From Jiangella endophytica (GTDB lineage Bacteria; Actinomycetota; Actinomycetes; Jiangellales; Jiangellaceae), in NCBI RefSeq assembly GCF_003427025.1, contig NZ_QVAI01000006.1, positions 310,001 through 374,000 on the forward strand: a stretch of 64,000 nt of DNA, written 5' to 3'. Positions 17,451 through 26,933 of the stretch are shown one piece after another. The translations under genes were made by a program, and so were the position numbers. Below the pieces are notes generated by a model, which made no database searches, was not told where the DNA came from, and saw only the letters and a program-made list of their open reading frames with translations. Positions within the stretch are counted from its first letter, which is position 1; each line of letters opens with the position of its first letter.

Positions 17451-18218
17451 TCAGTCGGGTCGGCCGATGCCGAGCTGGGCGCTGCCTCCGCCGTCGACGG
17501 TGAGGGCGGAGCCGGTCATGTAGCGGGAGTCCGGGCCGGCCAGGAACGCGACCGTGGCGGCGACGTCCTCCAGCCGGGCGAAGTCGCGCATGGGCAACTG
17601 CTTCTTGATGCCCTTGCCGCCCTTCTCGACCAGGCCGGACACCAGGTCGGTGGGGGCGAAGCCGGGCAGCACGGCGTTGACCCGGATGCCGAAGCGGGCC
17701 AGCTCGACCGCGGCGGTCCGGGTGAAGGCGTTGATCGCGCCCTTCGACGCGGCGTAGTTGGACTGGCCGACCCAGCCACGCTCGCCCATCACGGACGAGA
17801 CGTTGACGACGACGCCCTCGCGCTGGGACATGAAGTGGTTCAGCGCGGCCTTCGTGCAGTTGAAGACGCCACCGAAGTTGGTCTCCATCACCGAGCGCCA
17901 GTCGTCGGGCTCCATGTTGAAGATCAACACGTCCTTGGCGATGCCGGCGTTGTTGACCAGGATGTGCATCCCGCCGAGCTCGGCGACCGTCTGCTCCACC
18001 ATCGCGGCCGCGTGGTCGGGGTCGGAGACGTCGCCGGCGACGGCGATGGCCTTGCCACCCGCGGCGACGATCTCGGCCACCACCTCCTCGGCCTGGTCAC
18101 GCCCGGCGCGATAGTTGACGGCGACGTAGGCGCCCTGGGCCGCGAGCGTCAGGCAGACGGCGCGGCCGATGCCCCGCGACCCGCCGGTCACCAGCGCCAC
18201 CTTGGTGGAAAGCTTCAT
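17451..18218 (-). CDS. beta-ketoacyl-ACP reductase (FabG-like KR)
   Basis: Classical short-chain dehydrogenase of 255 aa. It has NADPH motif TGGSRGIGRA (11-20), NNAG (89-92), and the catalytic set Ser142 (NVSS), Tyr155 and Lys159 (NYAASKG). The closing TVDGGG is typical of FabG. It reduces 3-ketoacyl-ACP to the 3-hydroxyacyl stage for the dehydratase. Its ATG overlaps the flavoprotein stop (ATGA), and the ACP gene follows after 43 bp. Confidence 0.93.
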   Translation of the reverse strand: MKLSTKVALVTGGSRGIGRAVCLTLAAQGAYVAVNYRAGRDQAEEVVAEIVAAGGKAIAVAGDVSDPDHAAAMVEQTVAELGGMHILVNNAGIAKDVLIFNMEPDDWRSVMETNFGGVFNCTKAALNHFMSQREGVVVNVSSVMGERGWVGQSNYAASKGAINAFTRTAAVELARFGIRVNAVLPGFAPTDLVSGLVEKGGKGIKKQLPMRDFARLEDVAATVAFLAGPDSRYMTGSALTVDGGGSAQLGIGRPD

Positions 18219-19747
18219 CGGTCATCCCCTCGCAGCTGGTTCAGGAAGGACGGGCCACCCAGGTCGGGTACGGCGCCGGGGCGGCCGAGGTCGCCGGCCA
18301 CGAGCGCGGCGGTGGCCCGGCCGGAGGTCAGCACCCGCAGCGACGATGTGCCCTCCTCCGACCACTGACCGGAGAGGAACAGCCCGTCCACGGGCGTGCG
18401 GTGCGCCAGCCGCTTGCTGGCCGTCTGGGCCGGGATGTTCTCCCAGCCGTAGATGGCACCGCCGGTGCTGTTCGTGTAGCGGTGCAGGGTGTCCGGGGTG
18501 GCGATCTCGACGATCTCGAACGCGTCCCGCAGGCCGGGCACGAGACCGTCGGCCGTGCGCAGCATCTCCTCGGCGGTGGCGTCGCGGACCGCCCGCCAGG
18601 ACCCGTCGGCCCGGGCCGGCACCAGGCCGGTGACCACGCTCAGGTGCTCGCCGGTCGCCGCCAGCGACGGGTCGAGCAGCGTCGGGACGCTCACCCAGAT
18701 ACCGCCCGGCCGGCCGGCCCGCAGGTCGCTCCAGGTGCGGCCGTGGTCCCAGCTGGGGAACACGAAGTTCTCGTGCACCAGGCCGAGCTCGGCCGGGTCG
18801 GCGCGCAGGATGCCGTAGAGCGCGACCGCCGACGGCGACAGGTGGTAGCGGCCGATCCGCCGCCGCAGCACGCCCCCGGCGTGCTCCCAGCCCAGCAGTT
18901 CGCCGAACGTGTGCTGAGGGTCGGCGTTGGAGACGACCGCCCGGGCGGTGAGGATGGTGTCGCCGGCGACCTCGACGCCGACGGCCCGCCCGTCGCGCAC
19001 CAGGATCTTCGTCGCGGCGCCGCCGAGCAGCACGTCGCCGCCGTTCTCCACCACCGCCGCGGCCAGCGCGTCCACCAGGGTCTGGAAGCTGCCGACGGCG
19101 TAGTAGCAGCCCTCGTGCAGCGACTCGAGCATCTGGTTGAACAACAGGAACGACATCCGGGCCGGTGGCGAGCCGACGTAGGGCCAGATGCTGGCGACGG
19201 CCGCCGCCGTCCGCGTATCGCGCAGGTACTCCGCGAGCACCTCCTCCACCGACGACATCCGGTGCCGGAAGACCAGCGGCGCCGTCTCCATCGCCGCCGC
19301 CAGGCCGTCCGGCCCCAGCTTCTGCGGCAGCGCCGCCAGTTGGGCGAAGATGTCCTGCCGCATCCGGAACAGCCGGGCCAGGCCGTCGGCGTCGGCCGGG
19401 AACAGCTCCTGGTGGGTGGCGAGGAAGGCGTCGCGGCCGCGCTTCGCGTCGACCGTCAGGCCGGGGAAGAACGAGCGGTAGGTGTGGTCGGAGGCGACGA
19501 ACCGGACCCGGTCGGCCACCCCGAGGTGCGCCAGCATCTTGGGCGTGAACCCGCGCGGCCCGGCGTCCAGGGTGAAGTGGATGGCCGGGTCGAACAGGTA
19601 CGGCCCGCGCCGGAACACCTGGGCGTAGCCGCCGGGGTGTTCGTTGCGCTCGACCACGGCGACGTGCAGCCCGGCCCGGGCCAGCAGGGCGGCCGCGGAC
19701 AGCCCGCCCAGCCCGCTGCCGATGACGACGACGTCGTACTCGGTCAT
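18215..19747 (-). CDS. FAD-dependent desaturase/saturase of the CrtI-retinol saturase superfamily
   Basis: The start is ATG 19747, overlapping the KAS III-like stop as ATGA; the much longer open frame upstream is a shadow of that gene. The 510-aa protein opens with a dinucleotide fold, DVVVIGSGLGGLSAAALLAR (residues 4-23), then VERNEHPGGYAQVF. It ends with GLFLSGQWSEEGTSSLRVLTSGRA, the second FAD contact of CrtI/CrtISO/RetSat-type enzymes. Members desaturate, isomerise or saturate conjugated polyenes. In an operon with KR and DH but no FabI-type enoyl reductase, it may saturate or rearrange double bonds of the chain (inference). Confidence 0.86.
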   Translation of the reverse strand: MTEYDVVVIGSGLGGLSAAALLARAGLHVAVVERNEHPGGYAQVFRRGPYLFDPAIHFTLDAGPRGFTPKMLAHLGVADRVRFVASDHTYRSFFPGLTVDAKRGRDAFLATHQELFPADADGLARLFRMRQDIFAQLAALPQKLGPDGLAAAMETAPLVFRHRMSSVEEVLAEYLRDTRTAAAVASIWPYVGSPPARMSFLLFNQMLESLHEGCYYAVGSFQTLVDALAAAVVENGGDVLLGGAATKILVRDGRAVGVEVAGDTILTARAVVSNADPQHTFGELLGWEHAGGVLRRRIGRYHLSPSAVALYGILRADPAELGLVHENFVFPSWDHGRTWSDLRAGRPGGIWVSVPTLLDPSLAATGEHLSVVTGLVPARADGSWRAVRDATAEEMLRTADGLVPGLRDAFEIVEIATPDTLHRYTNSTGGAIYGWENIPAQTASKRLAHRTPVDGLFLSGQWSEEGTSSLRVLTSGRATAALVAGDLGRPGAVPDLGGPSFLNQLRGDDR

Positions 19748-20820
19748 GCCGGTGCCTCCGCGGTCCAGTCGCAGGCGATCCCGGCGTAGATCCACTTGGT
19801 GGCCTCGACGCCGATGAGCAGCACCTTCTGGCCCGGCTTGACCATGCCGGTCCGCCACGCGTGGTCGAGGAAGAGCGGCACCGCCGCGCAGCCGCAGGCG
19901 CCGGTCCGGTCGAGGTTGTCGAAGATGCGGCCCTGCAGGGCCAGCCACTCGGGGGTCAGCAGTCCGGCCTCGTTCAGTGAGTCCAGCATCCAGCCGACGT
20001 TGCCCTCCGGGATGAGGCACCAGTCGGTCTCCTCGGCGGTCAGCTCCGCCGTGGCCAGGCTGTCGGCCAGCGCCTTGGTCACCATCACCGGTGTGAAGTC
20101 GCCGGCGCCGACCACGTCGACGCGCAGGTCGACCAGGCGCTTCGAGCGTTGCTGGGTCAGGATCGGCGCGTGCGTACCGCCGCCGATGGCGTGGATGCCC
20201 GGCTTGCGGGTGCCGCCGATGGCCCGGGTGGTGCCTGGTCGCAGCCCGTCGCCGTCGCCGGCGCGCACGACGATGGCGCCCGCGCCGTCGCCGAACATGT
20301 AGAGCGGCACGCGGTCGCGCATCCGGATCCGGCCCGGGTCGGTCTCGAGGAACACCGGCGCCAACGCCGGCGAGATCGCCTCCGAACCGATCACGAGGGC
20401 GGTCGTGATGCGGCCCTGCTCGATCCACGTCCGGGCGATGTCGAGGCCCTGCACGGCGCCGGACCCGGCCGAGCGGAGTTCCATCGTCGCGCACTCCTCC
20501 AGGCCCAGTCGTTCCTGGACGAGGTTGGCGACCGGTGGCAGCGGGTAGTCCGGCGTGCCCGTCGCGACGATGATCAGCTCGATCTCGTCCGGCTCGACCC
20601 CGGCGCTCTCCAGGGCCGCGCGGGCCGCCTTGGTCGCCATCCCGGAGTTGCTGTCCAGGTGCTCGCCGGTGGCGGGGTCGATCATCCAGAACCGCTGCTG
20701 GATCGACACGCCCTCGAGGATGTCGTCAGGCAGCGGTCCGACCAGGCGCTCGATCATCGCGTTGTCGATCGGCTCGCCCGGCTGGAAGCCACCGGTGCCG
20801 GCAATCTGCGCTGTGGGCAT
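19744..20820 (-). CDS. KAS III (FabH)-like protein lacking the catalytic triad
   Basis: The 358-aa product has the FabH/thiolase fold and length, including IIVATGTPDYPLPPVANLVQ and FGDGAGAIVV. At the position of the FabH nucleophile (AACSGF) it reads SAGSGAVQGL with Gly119. The HQAN His is replaced (IPEGNVGWM), and the GNTSAAS Asn is Ala (TGACGCAAVPL). All three catalytic residues therefore appear lost. It might bind or select a starter acyl group without condensing, act as a scaffold, or use one of the nearby Cys (ACGC). It lies between the malonyl transferase and the flavoprotein in the operon. Confidence 0.85.
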   Translation of the reverse strand: MPTAQIAGTGGFQPGEPIDNAMIERLVGPLPDDILEGVSIQQRFWMIDPATGEHLDSNSGMATKAARAALESAGVEPDEIELIIVATGTPDYPLPPVANLVQERLGLEECATMELRSAGSGAVQGLDIARTWIEQGRITTALVIGSEAISPALAPVFLETDPGRIRMRDRVPLYMFGDGAGAIVVRAGDGDGLRPGTTRAIGGTRKPGIHAIGGGTHAPILTQQRSKRLVDLRVDVVGAGDFTPVMVTKALADSLATAELTAEETDWCLIPEGNVGWMLDSLNEAGLLTPEWLALQGRIFDNLDRTGACGCAAVPLFLDHAWRTGMVKPGQKVLLIGVEATKWIYAGIACDWTAEAPA

Positions 20821-20841
20821 GGGTCTTCTCCCTTGTCGTCG

Positions 20842-21798
20842 TCAGTGGGCGGTGGCGGGCCGCAGCGCTTGGATCGTGCGGTCGACACGGCGGCCGTCGG
20901 CCGTCGCGTGGACCGCCAGGTCCGGGTAGGTGGTGCGGCACAGACCGGACAGCACCCGGCCGGGGCCGACCTCGACGAACGTGTCGACGCCGTGGTCGAC
21001 GACCGTGGTGAGGCTGGGCCGCCAGCGCACCGAGCCGGCCAGCTGGGCGCGCAGCGCCGCCCGGGCCTCCTCGCCGCTGGTGACCGGCCGCGCGGTGGTG
21101 TTGGCGACAACCGGGAGCTTCGGGTCGGCGAACGTGACGGCGGCCAGGTCGACGGCGAACTCGGTCTCGACCGGCTCCATCAACGAGCAGTGGAAGGGTG
21201 CGCCGACGTCGAGCGGTACCAGTCGCGGCGCCGGCTCCAGGCCCCCGGCGTGGTCGTGGAAGGCGGCGATCCCGGCGACCGTGCCGGAGACGACGGTCTG
21301 GGTGTCGTCGTTGTAGTTGGCCACCTCGACGACCTCGCCGCTGGCTTCCTGGGCGATCGCGCAGATCTTCTCGACCTGCTCCGGCGCCGGCCCGATGACG
21401 GCGAGCATGGTCCCGGCCGTCGTCGCCTGGACCGCGGCCATCAGCAGGCCGCGGCGGCGCACCAGCCCGAGCGCCTCGACCCAGTCCAGGACCCCGGCCG
21501 CCACCAGCGCGGTGTACTCGCCGAGGCTGTGCCCGGCGACGACGCTCGGCCTCAGCCCGTGCGCCTCGAGCACCCGCAGCGTAGCGAGGCTGACCACGTA
21601 GACGGCCGGCTGTGTGATCTCGGTGCGCCGCAGCTCCTCCTCCGGGCCCTCCCAGCACAGCCGCGACAGCTCGATGCCGAGCGCGTCGTCGGCGGTGCGG
21701 AACAGCGGCCCGACGATCTCGGGGTACCGCTCGGCGAGGTGCCGGCCCATCCCGATCCGCTGCGAGCCCTGGCCGGGGAAGAGGAATGCGGTCGTCAT
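20842..21798 (-). CDS. malonyl-CoA:ACP transacylase (FabD-like)
   Basis: The start is ATG 21798, overlapping the biotin carboxylase stop as ATGA. The 318-aa protein opens MTTAFLFPGQGSQRIGMG. It has GHSLGEY with Ser91 and GAPFHCSLM with His203, the Ser-His dyad of malonyl transferases. It loads malonyl-CoA, supplied by the carboxylase genes just upstream in the operon, onto the ACP. Confidence 0.94.
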   Translation of the reverse strand: MTTAFLFPGQGSQRIGMGRHLAERYPEIVGPLFRTADDALGIELSRLCWEGPEEELRRTEITQPAVYVVSLATLRVLEAHGLRPSVVAGHSLGEYTALVAAGVLDWVEALGLVRRRGLLMAAVQATTAGTMLAVIGPAPEQVEKICAIAQEASGEVVEVANYNDDTQTVVSGTVAGIAAFHDHAGGLEPAPRLVPLDVGAPFHCSLMEPVETEFAVDLAAVTFADPKLPVVANTTARPVTSGEEARAALRAQLAGSVRWRPSLTTVVDHGVDTFVEVGPGRVLSGLCRTTYPDLAVHATADGRRVDRTIQALRPATAH

Positions 21799-23153
21799 GG
21801 CAGCTCCTCGGGGGTGTGCCGGGTCAGGAAGTCGGTGCGCACCTCGCCGGCGCGGAACTCCGGGTGGCCGATCACCCAGCGGTGGAAGCCGATCGTGGTG
21901 CGGACTCCGGGCCCGGTCACCTCGAACTCGGCGAGGGCGCGGCCCAGGCGGTCGATGGCCGCGTCCCGGGTCGGTCCCCAGACGATCAGCTTGGCCAGCA
22001 TCGAGTCGTAGAACGGCGACACCAGATCGCCCGGACCGCAGTGCGTGTCCACCCGGGTCCACGGGCCGGCCGCGGGCCGGAACACCTCGAGCCGGCCCGG
22101 CGTGGGCGCGAAGTCCCTGGCCGGGTTCTCCGCGTTGATCCGGCACTCGATGGCGTGCCCGTCCAGTCGCACGTCCTCCTGCTTGACCGACAACGGCTGG
22201 CCGGCGGCGATCGAGATCTGCTCGGCGATCAGGTCGACGCCGCTGAGCATCTCCGTCACCGGGTGCTCGACCTGGATGCGGGCGTTCATCTCCATGAACC
22301 AGAACCGGTTGTCGTCGTCGAGCAGGAACTCCATGGTGCCGGCGCCCCGGTAACCGACGGATCGGGCTCCGGCCAGCGCGGCGGCGCCCAGCTCCTCGCG
22401 CAGCTGCGGCGAGACCCCGGGCGAGGGCGCCTCCTCCACCAGCTTCTGGTGCCGGCGCTGCACCGAGCAGTCGCGCTCGCCCAGGTGGACCGCCTCACCG
22501 TGCGCGTCGCAGAGGACTTGGATCTCCACGTGCCGGGCACGCTGCAGATAGCGCTCGATGTAGACGTCGCGGTTGCGGAACACCGCCTGCGCGGTCGCGC
22601 GCGTGGTCTGGTAGGCCTGGCGCAGGTCGTCCGGCTGGTGCACGACGGTGATGCCACGCCCGCCGCCGCCGGCCGCGGCCTTGATGACCAGGGGGTAGCC
22701 GATCTCAGCGGCGATCTCGCGGGCCTCGTCGAACGTGTGCACCGGATCGACCGTGCCGGGCAGCAGCGGCAGGCCCGCCTCGGTCATCAGGCGCCGCGCC
22801 ACGGCCTTGTCGCCCATCGACTCCATGACCTCGGGCGGCGGCCCGACGAAGGCGATGTCGTGGTCGGCGCAGATCTCGGCGAAGTAGGGGTCCTCGGAGA
22901 GGAACCCGTAGCCGGGATGGATGGCGTCGGCGCCGGTCTTCAGCGCCGCGCCGATGATGTTCGGGATGTTGAGGTAGCTGGCCGCCGCCGCGGCAGGGCC
23001 GACCAGCACGGCCTCGTCCGCGAGCCGCACCGGCAGGCTGTCCGCGTCGGCCGCCGAGTGGACGGCGACCGTGCGGACGCCGAGCTCGCGGCAGGCCCGG
23101 ATGACGCGCAGCGCGATCTCACCGCGGTTGGCGATCAGGAGCTTCTCGAACAC
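21795..23153 (-). CDS. accC: biotin carboxylase subunit of acetyl-CoA carboxylase
   Basis: The 452-aa protein matches stand-alone AccC in length and motifs: MFEKLLIANRGEIALRVIRA at the start, HPGYGFLSED, an ATP-grasp KAAAGGGGRG, MEMNARIQVEHPVTE, and GHAIECRINAE. It carboxylates biotin on AccB using ATP and bicarbonate. Actinobacteria mostly use fused BC-BCCP alpha chains (AccA3 type), so a separate AccC in an operon with AccB and AccDA suggests a dedicated, plant/bacterial-type ACC. Confidence 0.95.
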   Translation of the reverse strand: MFEKLLIANRGEIALRVIRACRELGVRTVAVHSAADADSLPVRLADEAVLVGPAAAAASYLNIPNIIGAALKTGADAIHPGYGFLSEDPYFAEICADHDIAFVGPPPEVMESMGDKAVARRLMTEAGLPLLPGTVDPVHTFDEAREIAAEIGYPLVIKAAAGGGGRGITVVHQPDDLRQAYQTTRATAQAVFRNRDVYIERYLQRARHVEIQVLCDAHGEAVHLGERDCSVQRRHQKLVEEAPSPGVSPQLREELGAAALAGARSVGYRGAGTMEFLLDDDNRFWFMEMNARIQVEHPVTEMLSGVDLIAEQISIAAGQPLSVKQEDVRLDGHAIECRINAENPARDFAPTPGRLEVFRPAAGPWTRVDTHCGPGDLVSPFYDSMLAKLIVWGPTRDAAIDRLGRALAEFEVTGPGVRTTIGFHRWVIGHPEFRAGEVRTDFLTRHTPEELP

Positions 23154-23174
23154 GACGCCCTCACCTCCGGCTGC

Positions 23175-23708
23175 TCAGTCGTCCGCGGTCAGCTCGACGA
23201 GGATCTCGTCGAACTCGACCATCTGGCCGTTCGCCGGATGGATCGCGGCGACCCGTCCGGCGCGGTCGGCCTTGATCTCGTTCATGAGCTTCATCGCCTC
23301 GACGATCGCCACCGTCTGCCCGGCCTCGACCCGGTCGCCGACCTCGACGAACGGGTCCGCGTCCGGTACGGGGCTCCGGTAGAACGCGCCGATCAGCGGG
23401 GCCCGCAGCGCGTGCGTGTCCGGCCGGAGGTCGCTGCCGTCGGCGGCCGCGACCGCGTCACCGGCGGCGTCGAAGGGTTCGGCCCTCGCGACCGGCTGCC
23501 CGGCGACGAGCGCCGGCTGCGGCTGCGGTTGCACCCACTCGACGGCGATCGAGCAGTCGCCCGCCGACACCTGGACCCGCTGCACCCGTCCGGTCAGCGA
23601 GCCGACGAGAGCGGCGGCCTCCACCCGCAGGTGGCTGACCAGCGCGGCCCGCTCGCTGTCGGGTTCGGTGTCGTGGGGTCCCTGCGGCCGTGCCGGCGCC
23701 GCCGTCAT
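23175..23708 (-). CDS. accB: biotin carboxyl carrier protein
   Basis: The ATG at 23708 overlaps the accDA stop (ATGA). The product has 177 aa. The N-terminal about 100 residues are low-complexity and rich in Ala, Pro and Gln. The C-terminal biotinyl domain has the thumb-like [19 protein letters not shown] and the biotinylation motif EAMKLMNE with Lys140. It shuttles carboxybiotin between AccC and AccDA. Confidence 0.94.
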   Translation of the reverse strand: MTAAPARPQGPHDTEPDSERAALVSHLRVEAAALVGSLTGRVQRVQVSAGDCSIAVEWVQPQPQPALVAGQPVARAEPFDAAGDAVAAADGSDLRPDTHALRAPLIGAFYRSPVPDADPFVEVGDRVEAGQTVAIVEAMKLMNEIKADRAGRVAAIHPANGQMVEFDEILVELTADD

Positions 23709-25429
23709 GCCGCGCCCCAGCGTCGTGTCTCCAGCTGGTCGTCGAGCCGGCCGAACGCCCGGAAGCGCTGAAAGCGCTCGTTCACCAGCTCGGTGTCCAC
23801 GAGACCGGTCAGCTCGTCCAGGCCCGCCTCGAGGGCACGGCCCAGAGCATCGGCGCTGGCCACCGGATCGGTGTGGGCGCCGCCGGCCGGCTCGTCGACG
23901 ATGCGGTCGACTATGCCCAGTTCCAGCAGATCCGGCGCGGTGAGGCGGAGCGCGTCGGCCGCGGCCGCGGCCCGGGAGGCGTTGCCCCAGAGGATCGTCG
24001 AGCACCCCTCCGGCGAGATCACCGAGTAGTAGCTGTTCTCCAGCATCAGCACCCGGTTGGCGACGGCGAGGGCCAGCGCTCCGCCACTGCCGCCCTCGCC
24101 GGTGACGACGCTGAGCACCGGGACCCGCAGCCGCGACATCGTCGCGATGCACTCGGCGATCGCCCCGCCCTGACCGCGCGCCTCGGCCTGCAGCCCCGGG
24201 TAGGCGCCGGCGGTGTCCACGAGCGTGATCAGCGGCAGCCCGAACCGGTCGGCATGGCGCATGAGGCGCATCGCCTTCCGGTAGCCCTCGGGGTGCGGCA
24301 TGCCGAAGTTGCGGCGCACCATCTCCGCGGTGTCGTGGCCCTTCTGATGCCCGATCACGACGACCGTGCGTCCACGGAACCGGGCGATGCCGCCGACGAT
24401 CGCGGGGTCGTCGGCATGCGTACGGTCGCCGTGTAGCTCGACGAAGTCGTCGCACAGCTGGCCGATGTAGTCCAGGGTCGTGGGGCGGCCGATGTTGCGG
24501 GCCAGCGTGACCACCTGCCAGGCGTCTCGCCGGGCCGGCGACCGGGTGGCGGCCGGCGTACCCCGTGTCGCGGTACGGGCCGGGGCCAGGGCGGCCGGCC
24601 GCGCCGTCACGTCGACGGCCCCCTCCGCATGTGCCCGCAGGAGCCGGGCGACGGTGTCGCGGACGTTCTGGCGGGGCACCACCATGTCGACCATGCCGTG
24701 GTCGAACAGGAACTCGGCGGTCTGGAACCCGGCCGGCAGCTCCTCGCGGATGGTCTGCTTGATCACCTGCGGCCCCGCGAAGCCGATCAGGCTGCCGGGC
24801 TCGGCGATGATGATGTCGCCCAGCGACGAGAACGAGGCCGTCGCACCGCCGAACGTCGCGTTGGTGTTGAGGTTGAGCACGAGAACGCCCGCCTCGCGCA
24901 GCCGAGCGATCTCCTGCGAGGTCCGGGCCAGCTGCATCAGCGAGAGGCAGCCCTCCTGCATGCGCGCGCCGCCGGAGGCGGAGACGATCAGCAGCGGCAC
25001 CCGGCGGGCCAGCGCCGTCTCGGCCGCCCGGACCAGCGTGTCGCCGACCGCCGTGCCGATGCTGCCGCCCATGAAGGCGAAGTCGAGCGCGGCCACGACG
25101 AGCGGCTCGCCGCCCACGGACGCCGATCCCGCCACGATCGCCTCGGGCCGGCCGGTCTTCCCGCGCGCGGCCGCCAGCCGCTGCGGATACGGCCGGGAGT
25201 CGACGAAGCCGAGCGGGTCGGCGTCGGCGTGCGCCGGTGGGAACGGCGCCAGCGAGCCGTGGTCGAGCAGCTGCTCCAGGCGCTCGTCCAGGCTCAGCCG
25301 CAGATGGTGTCCACAATCGGGGCACACCTTGCCGTTCCGGTCCAGGCGTTTTGCATAGAGATAGGTCGAGCAACTGGGGCAGCGGCTCCACACGCGGCGG
25401 TCGGCCGATTCAGCGACGGTGTCGGTCAT
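23705..25429 (-). CDS. accDA: acetyl-CoA carboxyltransferase, fused beta and alpha subunits (AccD-AccA)
   Basis: I choose ATG 25429 (AAGGAAG upstream) over an earlier in-frame ATG at 25504. The 574-aa product has an N-terminal zinc ribbon (Cys17, 20, 36 and 39: CPSC...CPDC) and the AccD crotonase-like domain (about 40-280). A Pro/Ala linker near 275-300 is followed by the AccA domain with GHQKGHD and [16 protein letters not shown]. It makes malonyl-CoA from acetyl-CoA with AccB and AccC. It is the promoter-proximal gene of the operon, so malonyl supply is set together with synthase expression. Confidence 0.94.
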   Translation of the reverse strand: MTDTVAESADRRVWSRCPSCSTYLYAKRLDRNGKVCPDCGHHLRLSLDERLEQLLDHGSLAPFPPAHADADPLGFVDSRPYPQRLAAARGKTGRPEAIVAGSASVGGEPLVVAALDFAFMGGSIGTAVGDTLVRAAETALARRVPLLIVSASGGARMQEGCLSLMQLARTSQEIARLREAGVLVLNLNTNATFGGATASFSSLGDIIIAEPGSLIGFAGPQVIKQTIREELPAGFQTAEFLFDHGMVDMVVPRQNVRDTVARLLRAHAEGAVDVTARPAALAPARTATRGTPAATRSPARRDAWQVVTLARNIGRPTTLDYIGQLCDDFVELHGDRTHADDPAIVGGIARFRGRTVVVIGHQKGHDTAEMVRRNFGMPHPEGYRKAMRLMRHADRFGLPLITLVDTAGAYPGLQAEARGQGGAIAECIATMSRLRVPVLSVVTGEGGSGGALALAVANRVLMLENSYYSVISPEGCSTILWGNASRAAAAADALRLTAPDLLELGIVDRIVDEPAGGAHTDPVASADALGRALEAGLDELTGLVDTELVNERFQRFRAFGRLDDQLETRRWGAA

Positions 25430-25976
25430 GGCACAGCACTTCCTTATCGCGTCAAGCGCGTCGCGTGGGCAGGGCAGCACGATTGATGCCACTACCGCAC
25501 ACAACGCAACTCATCGAATGCACGCCGGGGAGAACTCGCATTCGGCGTCGCGTGAATTCCGCACCGGCGAAGGATGTCGTCCTCGTGCCCAGGACGTGGA
25601 TGAGGCCGGTGCCGAGCGCCTCCGTCGCCGGCGACGGTGCGTCGGCGCACCACCGGCGGACCCGGAGCCTATGGGATGAACTGGGCAAACACGGCGACCC
25701 CCCACACGTTGCAACCGTCGCTCTCAGTTGACTGGCAAACGCGAACTTGTTGCTGTTTGTCGGATTTGAGTAAACCTGCCTAGCGCGCGAACGTCAACGA
25801 CTTTCTTGGGGTGACTTGGGTTACATGTATATGACGTCGACAAGACATCCAGCTTGTTGCCGGGTCACATTAATGCTCCGTTAAGGGCGGAAAACAAAGC
25901 TTTACAGGCGTCGGGGGCACTGCTAGCAATCAGTTCATAAGTATGTCGACCCGATGCATATGGCACCATTATTCAC
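25430..25976. other. gene-free control region upstream of the synthase operon
   Basis: About 550 bp lie between the accDA start (minus) and the transposase-like start (plus). The left half is GC-rich and the right half (25730-25976) is clearly more AT-rich than the rest of the window. It contains two GGCAAAC motifs (25683 and 25733 regions) and two GTCGAC sites. No ORF here has convincing coding character. It should hold the promoter of the 16-gene operon; I could not assign -35/-10 boxes with confidence. Whether the AT-rich half came with the IS630-type element is open. Confidence 0.6.
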
Positions 25977-26933
25977 GTGCGGGACAATGATGGACGAAAA
26001 CTGGACCACAAGCTGCTGGAAGAACTGCGTCTGAAGGCCGTGCGCGAGGTCGTCGAGGGGGCGCACCCCGAGGAGGTGGCGCTCGCCCTCGGCCTGCACC
26101 GCAAGACGGTGTACGGCTGGGTGGCGCGCTACCGCGCGGACGGCCCGGAGGCCCTGCGCGCCAAGCCGCCGCCCGGACGTCCGCCCAAGCTCACCGACCA
26201 GCAGCTACGCCGGCTGTTCGCGGTCATCGTCGACGGCGACCCCCGGGACCTGCGCTTCGATGCGGCGTTGTGGACCCGTCAGGTGGTCCGCGTGGTGGTG
26301 CGCCGCGAGCTGGAGGTCGCCTTGAGCGTCGCCTCGGTCGGCCGCCTGCTGGACCGGATGGGCCTGTCGCCGGAACGTCCACTGGCCCGCGCCACGCGCA
26401 GCACCCCGGACGCGCTGGCCCGGTGGAAACACGAGGAGTTCCCCAACATCAGGATCGCGGCCGAGGTGAGCGGAGCGACGCTGTACTTCTGCGACGAGTC
26501 GGTGGTCGGCTTCGACGCCGAGGCGGGCGGGGCCGGCGAGGCGGCCACGCACATGATCTCCGTCGTCACCACGAAGGGCGCGCTGCGGTTCGCCGCCTAC
26601 GGTGGCGAGGCGGGCGCGGAGACGTTCGTCGACTTCTGCCGGCGGCTCCTGCACGACGCGCGCCGGCCCGCGTACGTCGTGGTCGACGGCGGACCCGCGC
26701 AGCGGTCGGAGGAGGCGCAGCGGTTCGTGGAGTCGACCTGCGGCCAGCTGAGGCTGTTCTTCCTGCCGTTGCCGGCCGGGCTCAGCTCGTCGGGCCGGGC
26801 CGATACACCGCCAGAGCCGATCGATACGCCTGCACCGGCAGGTAGCCGGCGGATTCCGGGACAGCGCCGGTCAGCAGCGCCAGTTGATCGCGCAGGGCGT
26901 GCACCTCGGCTTCGAGCTCCAGGATGCGCTTGA
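25977..26933 (+). pseudogene. truncated IS630-type transposase
   Basis: The frame opens at GTG 25977. Residues about 10-75 are an HTH of the IS630/Tc1 kind (VALALGLHRKTVYGWVARYR). DDE-domain parts follow: first Asp in LYFCDESVVGFD (about 170) and second Asp in YVVVDGGPAQ (about 238), where IS630 usually has DNxxxH. Homology stops at RLFFLPLPAG near 26780, before the third acidic residue. From there the frame reads antisense through the 3' end of hspR to 26933. It is therefore a remnant cut off by, or fused onto, the hspR side. No inverted repeats were recognised. Confidence 0.8.

Noticed and set aside
25237-25731. plus-strand ORFs running from accDA into its upstream region
   Set aside because: Antisense shadows of accDA continuing into the control region; no family match.
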